A stretch of DNA of 64,000 nt, taken from Wyeomyia smithii (lineage: Eukaryota > Arthropoda > Insecta > Diptera > Culicidae). Position 1 is the first letter of the stretch; every line of letters starts with the position of its first letter. Below the pieces are notes generated by a model. It saw only the letters and a list, made by a program, of their open reading frames with translations. It made no database searches and was not told the origin of the DNA. Below, piece by piece: positions 44,049 through 55,102 of the stretch. The translations under genes and the position numbers were made by a program. The DNA is taken from NCBI RefSeq assembly GCF_029784165.1, contig NC_073696.1, forward strand, positions 193,114,498 through 193,178,497. The letters are read 5' to 3'.

Positions 44049-44305
44049 ATGCATCGTACACAAATTACATAATTCATGAAGGGGGAGAGGGGGGTTGAGT
44101 CTGCATTACAACTTATTGTTACAAAGGGGGATGGAGGGTAGTTGAGACAGTTACGTAACTGTGATGTTCGCCCAAAATTAGGATGTTCAACGTTACTTAA
44201 TTTCAGGGAGGGGGGGGGAGTTATTTCGAGCGTTATTTATTGTTATATAGGGGGGAGAGGGTCTGAAATCTAAATTTTTAGCGTTACATAATTTGTGCAC
44301 AATGC
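44049..44305. mobile_element. G-rich inverted-repeat MITE
   Basis: The termini GCATCGTACACAAATTACAT and GCATTGTGCACAAATTATGT (right end, inverted) are similar in 17 of 20 positions. The interior has three GGGGGAG-type runs spaced ~90 bp. No ORF. The target duplication is not clear (TA or longer). Confidence 0.55.
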
Positions 44306-44384
44306 CTAATAAAATTAGTTCCTTATCCTAGATAAAAAGGTTTAAATCCCTATAAATTAACCACGATTGTAAAAGCAAACAGGG

Positions 44385-44600
44385 GAGGGAGCTGCGGGGA
44401 GATGCGTAGCCGCAAGGTTACAGAGTCCGCTTTGTCAAGCGGATGGTCATGGGTTCGAATCTTAGTAGAATCAGGCCATCCGATGTCAAAAAGGACTTAA
44501 GCATGGGTTTATTCTCAGGCTCCTCACCAGTTACCCTTCCTTTACGCTGAAATCTACAATACCTTTACGTGACTTCCTCTTAACAAAAAATAACTCCCTC
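44385..44600 (+). mobile_element. tRNA-derived SINE (diverged)
   Basis: An A-box-like TAGCCGCAAGG (44407-44417) and B-box GGTTCGAATCT (44452-44462) are spaced as in a tRNA, but there is no foldable acceptor stem and the sequence continues ~140 bp as a SINE body. No duplication was found. I do not call a tRNA gene. Confidence 0.5.
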
Positions 44601-45085
44601 TTATCAATAAAACTGGCCAGAAGGACGCACGACGAAACTTCTCCAGGGAATTATAATTGGTGATATTTGGCAAGAGGAACGAGTATTGGTATAGTAGAAC
44701 AGTAAGCGTGTAAGGAAGAGTAGCACATTACACACAAGCACTGATGAACAATAATAATAAGCATGCCACTTCTCAATAGAGGTATTGCTATTAACAGAAG
44801 TGCGGGATACAGCAGACACCCGGGCATATCTCACAATAGATCTACGATTCTGGTCGCAGTGAGTAAGCCCATACAGGAAAAAAAAGCAAACAAATCTACT
44901 ACACATCTGAGTGACCACACAAAGTACTAGGATTTAAAATGAGTTGTCTCTATCAGTTCTAATCACACAGTTTAATTGACGGAATAATTCAGTTATCATC
45001 AGGCCAAACTGATTCAATTTTTGAAATAACACATCCGTAAATTTTGCAATCTTGGATAAAGTATAATTTTTTATTTCTTCTGCAG

Positions 45086-45654
45086 GCTTTTACCTAGGAT
45101 TTGTCAACTCGCTGGAAATGTTCATGGCAGCACGCGCGATCCTTGGCTTTGCCTCGATGTCCGTCACCGTGGTAAGTTTCGTGCTGGTCGTGGAACTGGT
45201 TAGCGGTAAACCACGAACGGTAATCGGCATCCTGAACATCCTGCCGGTGGCGATTTCCTACATGCTTACCGCGGGGATTGCATTCTATGTACGCGAATGG
45301 AGACTTATGCAGTTCGCTATAACTGCTCCTGGCGCTGTGCTGCTTCTGATGTGGTATTGGGTACCGGAGTCACCCCGATGGCTACTGGCGAAAGGGAAGA
45401 TTGAGGAACTGAAACGTCTTATCGATACGGCAGCAAGGGTTAATGGACGAAGATTACCGTTGAACTATGAGAAAACACTAAGCAGCCCTGGTTCCGAATG
45501 CAGCAAAGATGTGGTGTCCGTTTTTGATCTATTTCAGGGAAAAATCGTTCGAACGACCTTGATTATGCTGATCGTATGGTTCGCTATCGTTGTGTTGTAC
45601 TTCGGCATTACGTTGCATTTGAGCAATCTCGGTGGAGACATTTATCTGAACACG
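45086..45654 (+). CDS. SLC22-type transporter exon: TM3 to TM7
   Basis: 189 codons in frame with the previous exon. The segment reads GFYLGFVNSLEMFMAARAIL (TM3/4), VVSFVLVVELVSGKPRTVIG (the loop found between TM4 and TM5 in the family), MLTAGIAFYVREWRL, and PESPRWLLAKGKIEEL, the SLC22/MFS signature at the start of the large cytosolic loop. The loop contains a polar stretch with CSKDVVSVFDLFQGK before TM7 (TTLIMLIVWFAIVVLYFGIT). The exon ends with LGGDIYLNT at a GTACGT donor, phase 0. Reading on into the intron gives a stop at 45691-45693, so intron retention would truncate the carrier before TM8. Confidence 0.93.
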
Positions 45655-46055
45655 GTACGTGTTTTATATTCATCACCATTGAAATCCTGCTGAGCTGGTG
45701 CATTTTTTTATCTATTGTAATAATGGAGATTTTGTTCGTGGTGATCCAAAGAAATCAGACAATTCAATTTATTACAGATGTAATAAGATATATATTCCGC
45801 TGCAGTTAGCTTTGAGATCGATACAGGCTATCATTAATCAAGTTATATCATCCTCCCCCTCGCCCCTCCCTTCATAAGAATAGCACCCAATCTGAATCTA
45901 ATTAATTGCGATTACATTAAATCCGGCCACACGGATGCGATGAGCAGCAAATTTCCACCTGCTACAGCGGATTTCCACGAATGCGTTTAGGCACACAGGC
46001 GCGAAATAAGACTGCTAATCACGTTTTCTTCTGTTTCGTTCCCTACGGCATACAG

Positions 46056-46230
46056 GTCCTTGCAGGTGCTGTTGAATCGATCGCAATCTGCCTGAGCATC
46101 GTGGTCGTGCTAAAGCTCGGATTACGGGTTAATTTATTCCTGTACATGGCAGTTGCTGGCCTGTCGTGCATTGTGATGAATTTCGTCCCGGACGGCAACC
46201 TTTGGGTTATTATTTTGTTGGCTATGATAG
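46056..46230 (+). CDS. SLC22-type transporter exon: TM8 and TM9
   Basis: 58 codons plus 1 nt. The segment reads VLAGAVESIAICLSIVVVLK (TM8), GLRVNLFLYMAVAGLSCIVM (TM9) and then NLWVIILLAMI, the start of TM10. The acceptor is ATACAG at 46050-46055 and the donor GTGAGT at 46231. A second AG four codons downstream would break phase, so the upstream acceptor is preferred. Confidence 0.9.
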
Positions 46231-46721
46231 GTGAGTTAATTCTTTTGAAGCAGTACACGAAGGCAAACAAATAGTGGATGCTGTTGGGGACCCTAGCTAT
46301 TTAAGAATAAACCTGGCTAACCTCTCGTTCACTGTACGTATGCAGAGGGTGGTAAAACTGTTGGAAGGAAATTCGAGTATCCAACGGGCCAAGGTATGGT
46401 TACAAGACCGAAAAAAAAACATTTCCTCTCACACAACGACGAATTGGGGTCTTCCGACGGAAAACGTGACACTGCTTGCCATCCAAATTAATTAATTACC
46501 TAACCTCAATGTTGTCTCACTAGAAGTAGTGGTATACATACAGTGGCAGGTAGGTAGCTTAACCACATTTAACATTTGCATGACCGGCTGAACACTTCTT
46601 GACATGCAACACACGAGATAATTCTGTGGCTGAGAGATACCTAATTTCAAACGTAAATTTGACTATCGCTCGTTAGTCTAAAATCTTTTTTTTTTTCGTT
46701 TCGTTTGTTCTTTGTCTTCAG

Positions 46722-46867
46722 TAAAATGTGCTATCGGTGCCTGCAACGCAATCATTCCGACATTCACGGCCTACCAGTATCCAACTACGATGAGGAACCT
46801 TGGCGTGGGCGCTGGAAATTTGGCTGCTGGAATCGCTCTCATTCTTGTGCCGTACCTGTGGTTACTC
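46722..46867 (+). CDS. SLC22-type transporter exon: TM10 to TM11
   Basis: Joins in phase to make V-K-C. The reading VKCAIGACNAIIPTFTAY then YPTTMRNLGVGAGNLAA matches the conserved block with PT-RN-GVG between TM10 and TM11 in SLC22 proteins. TM11 follows (GIALILVPYLWLL). The acceptor is preceded by TTCTTTGTCTTCAG and the donor is GTAAGT. The exon is 146 bp and ends in phase 0. Confidence 0.92.
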
Positions 46868-48323
46868 GTAAGTATTTTTGGCACATGTTTTGCATATTTT
46901 GTGATAAATTATCAATTTAAGTTTACTGCAAAACTTTAGTTTATGTTTGGTATAATGTTTTGGAATTTGATGAATTATCAATACCAAAACGACAAATTAT
47001 TTATTTTATTTAAGAAAAATTTCATGAGCAGACACAAGCAAGAGGCAGTTCAAACTACAAAAAACAACACTACACAAGTTTTAGCTAATCGTCGGCAATC
47101 AAGCAGAACAGCAGTAGATTGATCTACAGCTGCATGCACGGGTACGATTGTGTTCGATGGTTGTGTTATCCATAGGTTACTCGCTTCCAGTGCCACTAAC
47201 AGCAACATGCCAAGCCAAACAGCCCTTGAATGACCTATTTTTTCTGGCCAAGTCACTTGAGCGGCTCGATCCAGCTGTATCTAATATGCGACTTCTCAGC
47301 TTTACTAAGCTAGATAAATACACAATCAGTTGTGGATAATTAATTCGATGGACTAACTATACGCTAGTCAATTTCAATGTTTGGACAGACACGGTTAATT
47401 TATATTTTTTTCTGAATATACCAATGAAGCAATTAAATTACCTAAAAACGGTTTTAGAATTTACTATGCTTTTCTATCGTGAATTATTTTTGATATTTTA
47501 GATGAAAAAAACTTTATACCAAACTTATCTGAGAAAAAAAACACACCCTTACTTGGGCGTGAATGATTTTACTATGATTTAAATCCACAACCATCCGGTT
47601 GTTACATCGAACTCTGTAACCTTGCGACTGCGAAGTGAAGAGTAACATTCGTTTCGTACAATTCATTAATCGTAAGCCGCACTATGTATTTTGATTTATT
47701 AAATTTTACAATGATTCTCTGATAAATTTTGTTCATCATTTTCAATTCGTTCAATACAATCAAATATAATTAAAATATAGTCGAAAGTAACTATGCGAAA
47801 TTTAGTACTCAAAGCTATAAACTTATTCTCCAATATTTTTTTTCTTTTCAATTTAGAGTTCTTCGGAAAAAACATGCTTCACGCCTAGGCGATGTAAAAT
47901 TACTTTACATATTATATTGTCGCGTTGAAAATGCTACGCTGATATAGATGATGATGTAATGATTTTTACTATCGTCGTCCAGTTATAGAAATTATTCACC
48001 GATTAGCAAACTGACCTGTACAATGTGAATGGGAAAAATATATCAGTGTAACAAACCGAATAGCAGTTCCCGGAGACTCTCATACCGGCAGTTGTTATAG
48101 GATGTTGTAGACAGTCGACAGTAATTGCAAGATGGACGAAATTCTGCTCGTGACGAATTGCATATTATTTGTAAAACAAATGAGTTTCTATTTAGGTTTA
48201 CACATCCATCAACCATTTCAAATTTTCAAAAATTTCAGGCTCTATTAAGTTTTTCTCTCTTATTTTCGAAATAAATATGGATAAATCATGTTAGAAAACT
48301 TAACTTCTATTCATCTTTCACAG
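46868..48323 (+). other. Transporter intron (1,456 bp), no element recognised
   Basis: GTAAGT to TTTCACAG. AT-rich, only chance ORFs. Confidence 0.7.
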
Positions 48324-48493
48324 GAACATTCGGACCAATACTTGCCGTTAACGTTAATGGGAGCTTGCAGCATAATTGGAGCCGCCTCGCTACTGGCCCT
48401 GAATGACAAGACCAGTAAAAAGCACAAACTTCAGCACAGTGCAAGCGAAAGTGTGGCTAGTGTGATCACAGTGTCCGCCGACGACCAAACAAG
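48324..48493 (+). CDS. SLC22-type transporter exon: TM12 and start of cytosolic tail
   Basis: Reads EHSDQYLPLTLMGACSIIGA then ASLLALNDKTSKKHKLQH. The first part is the loop and TM12 (LPLTLMGACSIIGAASLLAL), and the rest is a hydrophilic tail rich in serine, lysine and histidine. The acceptor is TTTCACAG and the donor GTATAC. The last two bases AG combine with the first G of the next exon to give arginine. Confidence 0.88.
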
Positions 48494-48548
48494 GTATACT
48501 TTTTCTTCATCATTATCAATTAACCTCGATATCACATAAAAATTAGTA

Positions 48549-48867
48549 ATTGGGTTGTTTAGCTACTCACGGATTTCTGATTTTTATATATCAGGTGGAA
48601 GAGTGTTATTTTCTGAGCAAAACGTGATTTTTTACAATTTGGTATCATGGTCCTTCGATTTTTAAATGAAAAATAAAATTCGCTACAAATTGCTCTAATG
48701 ACAGTTGGCATATGGGCGAACTGTCATTGTAGCGATTTCGAGCAATTATAATTCGTGATTTAAAAAGTGAATAAAAACGATAGAAAATTTTTGAAAATCA
48801 CGTTTTGCTTAGAAAATGCAGCTCTTTCAGATGACATAAAAAACTGATATAGCTGAACAACCCAATC
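48549..48867. mobile_element. Fold-back MITE in the last transporter intron
   Basis: The ends ATTGGGTTGTTTAGCTA and the inverse ATTGGGTTGTTCAGCTA match in 16 of 17. The arms contain TTTTCTGAGCAAAACGTGAT and its near inverse, and the centre CTGTCATT/AATGACAG pairs. A relative is at 56890-57125. It is ~318 bp and lies between exons 48324-48493 and 48990-49077. Confidence 0.65.
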
Positions 48868-48989
48868 AGTTCCATTTAGATGAGCAATGAAAACTGCTCG
48901 AGCTCCCACCGAAGACCACAACCTCAAAACTGCTCGAAACAGTACCCTTGTCTTGGAACTATAACTAATTTTTTGTTGTCTACTTGCAG

Positions 48990-49077
48990 GCGCATTGGCA
49001 AACATTTTCCGAAGGACAACAACGAAGCCGGTGTAACCAACATTGGATTCACGCAGAATGAAAGCATGTTTCTGTAG
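48990..49077 (+). CDS. SLC22-type transporter, last coding exon
   Basis: 28 codons ending RIGKHFPKDNNEAGVTNIGF then TQNESMFL and TAG at 49075-49077. The acceptor is TCTACTTGCAG. The tail is hydrophilic, as expected after TM12. With the other exons this gives about 515 residues, so roughly 30-60 N-terminal residues are still missing against the family's usual ~550. Confidence 0.85.
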
Positions 49078-49920
49078 AAAACACATAGCTGCAGAGCTGT
49101 TTGAGTATGTTGAACGTACAGGAGAGCAGCGCAGACAGGGTGACTCGCAAGCACAGGTTGACATGTTTATTAGTGTAGATCAAACACCTTTACTGATAAA
49201 GTTAATTGGAATTGCGTTATATGAGGTTGAAGTTATAAAAATAATGGTACTTTGAACGCCATTTATGCAGTCTTGAAAAAAAAAATTGGGGTATCAAAGC
49301 TAATTATCAAGAGAAACAAATGCCTTTTTTGGAAACTCAGTTAACTTGGACCCTTACACGCAGCAAAATTTCATAGTTTGACTACCTGAATATGCAGAAA
49401 CAACACATGATACAAAGTACAAGTGGATTAAGTGGGGTTGCTAGTGTTCATTAGGCTTTCGACCTTATTTATATCATCTCACGCTAGTAGTAAGCTAAGC
49501 ATGTTTCTATGAATATACTAATTCCATCCATCCTTGCAAATATAACTAGTGTTCGATAAATGTTAATCTTATTATTTGTTTATATGTTAATCAAAATTCA
49601 CTCCAACGAATTTAGTACGTGTATATGCCACTACTGGAGTAATGTATTATATTTTCTATACACTGTACAGTATACCTATAGTGGACCTTCTAGAATAAGA
49701 CATAAACATGGGCAGTTAGTAGGATCATACAGATATTACAGCAAGAATGCACAAACTTGTTAGGCATCGAACATTGTTTGTTTGAAAATATGCTATTTTA
49801 CATTGAGTATTCAAAACTTGGCTACTTAAAGTATTATTTGTACATGATATGTAATTTTACGTTGTATTTATGTTGAGTTATTACACTTTCGAATAAGAAA
49901 ATAAAGTTGAAAAAAAAATT
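49078..49920 (+). other. Transporter 3' UTR with poly(A) signal
   Basis: AT-rich sequence after the stop, with no transposon recognised. AATAAA lies at 49900-49905, followed within ~10 bases by an A run. The exact cleavage site is not known. Confidence 0.6.
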
Positions 49921-50899
49921 TCATTTTGTCTTTTTTTTTGTATGGTGGAGGAATAATGCCTTTCATGAATATTTTTTACCCTTTACTTACGGAAAATTAT
50001 TGTAGTAGATCAAAAGAAGAGCCATTTTTACTGTTCAGTTTGATTTACTCGACAATTTTTGACTCCGAAGTATATGTAGTTCTGCTTACCCTAAAACTTA
50101 AAATCTTTATCGACCACACGAATGAAACATAAAATAGACACTTATTATGGAATATGCAGACACATAGCATATTCTATCATTACATTTTAACTCATTTAAA
50201 ACGTGAAAAACGGGATCGAAAATATGACACTACTTCAAACAATTGTTTGAGTCCGGATGTTTTGTTATGAAGATTACTACTACGAAGTTTAATTTACAGC
50301 TTATTTCATAATCACATCACGATCAAAGACAAAGACATAAATATAACCGAAAATAACCACGTCATAAAATAAAGATCATAGTTGCCGAGTTGTTTTTGGA
50401 AAAAACGACAACCTAATTATCATTAATCAACACTCTACCACTTCTTGAATTCATTACCTTATCCTCACAATTTATTTTTTCTGTATTCTTGGATTAACGT
50501 AACGGAAATATAAAAAAAAACTATATTTTTCTAGCTTTTTGACGATTATTCAGATGTTATTCTCCGGAAAATTATTAAAAAACGTATGACTGTCGGTATA
50601 ATTTCTGTTTATATCTTTGAGATCATCATGCGAATAAATTTAAAAAAAAATGTTCGAAAAAATTCAGGGGGTATCTAATTACCTGCACGCAACCCTCCCA
50701 TGCTGTCTCTGATGTAACAAGCAGTCACAAGAAAACTGATCCATCCCACTCAAAAAAATGGAAAAGTTGAAAATGGAACAAATTTGCCTAGTGAAATTCT
50801 CACCGCTCTTAGACTACTGGTCACGAGAGCTAGTACAGCTAAAAAGAGTCGATCATTCGAATTCCAACCGCAAAAAGGTCTAGAAGCAGATGTTAATAA
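49921..50899. other. No gene recognised downstream of the transporter
   Basis: AT-rich. The 68-codon ORF at 49926-50132 has no domain. Confidence 0.4.
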
Positions 50900-50974
50900 T
50901 ACAGTTGAATCCCTCCAAAGCGACATTTTTTAAAACGACAGGATGCGATGTCGCTATGAAGGGATTCGACTGTA
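50900..50974. mobile_element. 75-bp TA-flanked miniature inverted-repeat element
   Basis: The left TACAGTTGAATCCCTCCAAA and inverted right TACAGTCGAATCCCTTCATA match in 16 of 20 and both begin with TA. Both arms then read GCGACAT. It is an almost pure hairpin of Tc1/mariner-MITE type. Confidence 0.6.
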
Positions 50975-51489
50975 CGTGATAATCGGCTGAGAATAACAAT
51001 AAGCCACAGGACCAGTAGTCACTCGACGCTAAGTAAAGTCTCTAAGAACCACGTCCCTGGTGTATTTTACCTTTAACCATCGCCCACATTCATCGCCAAC
51101 ACCGTCTCCATCGCTACGACGCCATTCCAACACCGCCGTCTCCAGCCGCTGCCCTGGGGTTTACAGTCGCCAGCTGCTTGGGTCTACATCGCTTCGCGAG
51201 ACCATCGCTTCGGTATACAACGGTCAATCTCGCCAACCTGACCGCGTGCATTAGTTCCGGTTGCGGCTACCCTAATTAAACTTTTCCAGCAGATGCGTCA
51301 ACCGATAGAAAATTTTCTTAACACTGTATCCGTGATCAACAAGCCGCCTCCATCGGTTTTGAATAAATAAAATAATCTGTCGCAGCATAGTAACCAAGGC
51401 GCTAGCTTCGGTTTAAAAATACACCCGATATTTTAAGTAAACCCCTGATTATACACAGGTAGTCAGCATATTAATCGTTATGTGCTCGA

Positions 51490-52415
51490 CAAGAAAAACA
51501 CCCTTTCATCACTGGAGCTGCTCTTTTGGACATAGAAAAAGCATTCGATAATGTTTGGTATAAAGGTTTCAATTCTCAATTTTCTAATTTTTCTAATCAA
51601 AATTTTAAAAAATTATTTAACTGATCAAAGTCTGCAGGTTGTCTAACAGAATTCAAAATCAGAGCAGGTGTGCCTCAAGGTTCAGTCTTGGGTCCAGTCC
51701 TGTACAACATATTCACTTCAGATCTTCCTGATTTACCTCCAGCATGTACAAAGTCATTGTTCTGCGATGACACAAGCATTTCCGTAAAAGGAAAAGGTCT
51801 TCGTGTCATATGCAGTCGATTGCAGAAAAGTTTAGATATTTTTTCTTCTTACTTGCAAAGTGGAAAATCTCTCCCAATGCTTCTAAAACTCAAATGATAA
51901 TTTTTCCGCATAAGACTAGGGCCTTTTTTCTCAAGCCAAACAATAATCACGTTGTCAAGATGAATGGGGTTATTTTAAGTTGGTCTGACAAGGTCAAGTA
52001 CTTGGGACAAATTTACGATAAAAAACTTATTTTCAAAGAGCACATCAAGAATATACAAGCAAAGTGCATCAAATATACGAGATATTTATATCCTCTCATT
52101 AACAAGAATTCTAAACTTTGTTTTAAGAATTAACTTTTGATTTACAAACAAATTTTTAGTCCAGCAATGCTTAATGCTGTACCGATCTAGTCAAGTTGCT
52201 GTTTAACAAGAAAGAAAACACTTCAAAGGATTCAGAATAAAATTCTGAAAATGGTTTTGAAACGTTCTCCTTGGTTTGGTACACTCGATTTACATAGACT
52301 TAAGCAGGTATTAGACGACGCAAATATTTGCTATTTCTGGTACGATTTTTATTTGCACAAAATTAAAACTGTATTAAAAACAGCAAATATTTGCTTCGTC
52401 TAATACCTGCTTACC
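51490..52415 (+). mobile_element. Jockey-clade (Juan-like) LINE relic
   Basis: On the plus strand, broken frames read ALLDIEKAFDNVWYKG (51510-51570; DIEKAFD motif) and AGVPQGSVLGPVLYNIFTSD (51664-51725), then CDDTSISVKG where FADD is expected. NASKTQMIIFPHKTRAFFLK and VKYLGQIYDKKLIFKEHI (51985-52050) follow, with a post-RT segment up to 52330. The sequence resembles Juan elements of mosquitoes. It is truncated at both ends, and the first catalytic ADD is mutated. Its 3' end is an inverted duplication at 52302-52412. Confidence 0.75.
52302..52412. repeat. 31-bp inverted duplication at the end of the Juan-like relic
   Basis: The arms at 52302-52332 and 52382-52412 begin AAGCAGGTATTAGACGA and match 30 of 31 in inverse order, with a 49-bp spacer. 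The left arm is Juan coding sequence (LKQVLDDANIC); the right arm is its inverted copy. Confidence 0.85.
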
Positions 52416-52439
52416 GGTCTCTGGAAATGAATCTAAATT

Positions 52440-53398
52440 GGAAGAATACCATCGAATATGGGTATTTCCGGAATCAGAATAAGGTCCAGAGACCCGAAAT
52501 CAACTATAACTAAAAAAAAAAACGAAATCAACTATAGACGCCTTTCGAAATTCAAGATAGCGACTTCCAGTTTCCGTAAAATAGCTAAAATTGGTCGAAA
52601 ATCATCTCATATGAGTACTTTCGAAATCGATACGATGTCCAGAGACCTGCAAACGACCCCGATGCCATTTTGGATACCAAAATGGCGGCTTCTGGTGTCT
52701 GGAAAATAACCAAAACTGACCGAATACCATCGAATATGGATATAAAATCCATATCGAGATGATGCCCAGAGACCGAAAATCAACTGCAGATGCCATTTTG
52801 AACTTCAAGGTAGTGACTTCCGGTTTTTGGAAAACAGTCAAAATTGATCAAATACCAGCCCTTGTGAGTACTTTCGGAATCGAGATGACGTCCAGGGACA
52901 TGAAAACGATCCTAGCGGCCATTTTGAATATCACGGCGACTTCCGGTTTCTGTAAAAAATAAAAAAATGGCAGAACACCACTCAAGATATGTACACATTT
53001 CCGGAATCGGGAAATGTGCGTTACAAACTATTCCGGAAATATATTGGGTGCATTTCAGTTATTTTCGTTGTTTCCCAGAAACTGAAAGTGGTTATCTTCG
53101 AATTCAAAATGGTGTCCGGGGTCAATGCTTGGCTTCTTTACATCATTTCGATTACGGACATATCCATATGTAGTAGTATTCGGTTATTTTCGGCTTTTTC
53201 CCAGAAGTTGCCATTTTGCAATTCAAACTGGTGTCTGAGGTCAATTTTTAGCTCCTTGCATCATTCTGGATACGGTGATACTCATATTGGGTGGTATTTG
53301 GTCACTTCAGGCTATTTTTCAGAAACCGTAAGTCGCCATCTTGGATTTTAAAAAGGCATTTGGAGACAATTTCTGGCCCCTGAGCGTCATTCTGGTTT
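52440..53398. repeat. Array of ~127-bp GCCATCTT repeats, with a polarity switch near 52965
   Basis: Four units at 52440-52960 run in the minus direction (GACTTCCGGTTT, CCAGAGACC) and three at 53000-53398 run in the plus direction (CAGAAACTG, CATCTTGGATTTTAAAA). The unit contains CGGAAATACCCATATTGGG, TGGTATTTGGTCATTTTCGG, AGAAACCGGAAGTCGCCATC and TTCAAAATGG. The plus-direction part continues at 55103 after a LINE insertion. Confidence 0.8.
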
Positions 53399-55096
53399 TT
53401 CCCTTGTAGGAGCTTATGACCACTGCTACCATTAGTTAGATATACTGTGGTATACTCCGCGTTAATATATATGCGCTGTCAGTTCGTTCCATCACTATGG
53501 GTATCAAAGACGGTCGCCCTAGGACTTTGCATTTCCCCCCAAGAATGCCCTCTTTGATAAAGTTCATTACCTTTGTTAGTTCAGCATTCCATACCTCGTT
53601 AGACGTAAGGACACCTTTTCCAAAAATACGCTGTCTTTGCTGAAATAATGCGCCGCATTGGCACAGCAGGTGTTCCGAAGCTTCAACTTCAAGATTACAG
53701 ATGTCTTCTGTCAGGTTACCTATTTTTTAAGGTGATACCTACTCGGACAGTGTTCAGTCAGTAGGCCAGTCAACGTACTCAGATCAGCTTTATTTGTACT
53801 GAGGAGGTTGCGGGTGATTCTATTACAAAATGTAATTAATAGTTTAGATTGTTTTGCATTGGAGGTAGCCCTCCAGTTGGCACCAATCATCATTGCTTCC
53901 CAGCCTCTGAGCTCTGATTTCAGACACGATGTAGAAACCCCACAGAATGGCTCCGGTCTGACGAATGCAGTTGAAGGACCAATTCTTGCTAAGAGATCGG
54001 CTATTTCATTTCCTTCTGAAACACAGTGACCAGCCACCCAGTATAGATTTACATCGTTTGTTACAGTCAGTTGTCGTAGGGTAAAATACAATCCCAAACT
54101 AACTTCGACTGGCATGTGTAGGCTTTAAGTGCATTAAAAGCTGCTTGACTATCAGAGAAAATACAGATATTAGCATATCTATATTTCATAGCCAAACAAA
54201 TATTTGTGCATGTTAGGATAGCATTTATTTTAGCTTGGAAGACTGTGGGCCACTGTCCCATTGGAATTGATATATTAATTCCTGATCCAGTAACCCCAGC
54301 ACCAGAAGATTCTCCCATTTTAGAGCCATCTGTGAAAAACAAAAGTGATCCTGGGCGAGTTTTAGGACCTCCTTCTTCCCATTCGCTGCGAGAGGATTCA
54401 ATCACTTTGATTCCATCCAGTCTTCATACATTGTTACTAAGTTGTTCAGTTGAAAATCTTTGAGGATTCGTAAGTGTCCTTCTAGATCCTCTTCCTGAAG
54501 AAGTCCAACGCGTTTGAGCCTGATAGCACCTTTTTCAGCTTCAAGTTGCACATATTGATGCAAAGGTAGAAAATACAAAAGAGCTTCTAAGGCTTTGGAT
54601 GGTGCACTGGCCATCGCTCCAGTTATTGATAGGCATGCCAGACGTAGTAGGTTATCCAGCTTTTTCTGAGCTGATGTTTGTGTAGTTTTGGGCCACCACT
54701 CTAATGAGGCATAAGTTATTCTGGGTCTCACTATAGCCAATTACATCCAATGAACCATCCTTGGTTTGAGTCCCCACTTCTTACTAAATGTATTGCTGCA
54801 AGCCCAAAGAGCATTGTTGGCTTTTGGGATTGCGTACTCCAGATGGTCGATCCAGTTAAGTCAATGGTCTTAACTGGATCGACCATCTGGAGTATTCTTA
54901 TGGTCAAGCATGACACCTAGGTACTTGGTTTGCTTGAATAGCTCCAACTGTGTTTCTCCCAACTTTAGAGTTGCAATAGTATACTTTCTCTTTCTTGTGA
55001 ATGGGATAATGACTGTTTTAGAAGGATTAACAATTAGTCCTTCTTGCTTACACCATTTAAGTGTGTAGTTTAGGGCAGTTTGCATTCTATTAGACA
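53399..55096 (-). mobile_element. LOA-like LINE (Lian-type), 5'-truncated, inserted in the repeat array
   Basis: Minus strand. The RT thumb region reads LKWCKQEGLIVNPSKTVIIP and KLGETQLELFKQTKYLGVML (55085-54900), then AIVRPRITYASLEWWPKT (54740-54680). RNase H follows: LLFFTDGSKMGESSGAGV (54350-54300), NICIFSDSQAAFNALKA and WVAGHCVSEGNEIADLLARI. The C-terminus extends to ~53440. RNase H after an RT of this type fits the LOA clade, but I-type relatives cannot be excluded. The repeat array reads straight through if this block is removed, and GGTTT occurs at both borders (53394-53398, 55097-55101). Stops, frame changes and an internal palindrome mark it as dead. Confidence 0.72.
54835..54894. 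repeat. 26-bp perfect palindrome inside the LOA-like RT
   Basis: The arms at 54835-54860 and 54869-54894 begin TACTCCAGATGGTCGATCCA and are perfect inverse copies, with an 8-bp spacer TCAATGGT. The minus-strand reading around it suggests an ancestral LNWIDHLEYA that has been copied in inverse orientation next to itself. Confidence 0.92.
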
Positions 55097-55102
55097 GGTT
55101 TA

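Larger units (their letters stand above)
27884..45085 (+). other. 17.2 kb intron of the transporter, filled with mobile elements
   Basis: It is bounded by GTGAGT at 27884 and a pyrimidine-rich TTCTTCTGCAG acceptor ending at 45085. The other resolved introns are 401, 491, 1,456 and 496 bp. It holds the antisense I-clade LINE copy 2, fold-back elements at 37746, 38207 and 39221, an R1-like relic, a G-rich MITE and a SINE. The 27.9-31.3 kb part has no recognised gene, only a short GAACAT repeat at 28998-29020 and a ~30-bp phrase around ATGATTGTAAATAT repeated at ~28973 and ~31083. Confidence 0.85.

Noticed and set aside
44400..44475. tRNA gene
   Set aside because: A- and B-box-like words are present, but no closing acceptor stem, and the sequence continues as a SINE body.
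45118..45693. Independent 191-codon gene
   Set aside because: It is the internal transporter exon plus intron read-through; the upstream part of the exon and the splice sites explain it.
53720..54405. Stand-alone cellular RNase H gene
   Set aside because: Continuous with LOA-like reverse transcriptase sequence and broken by stops.
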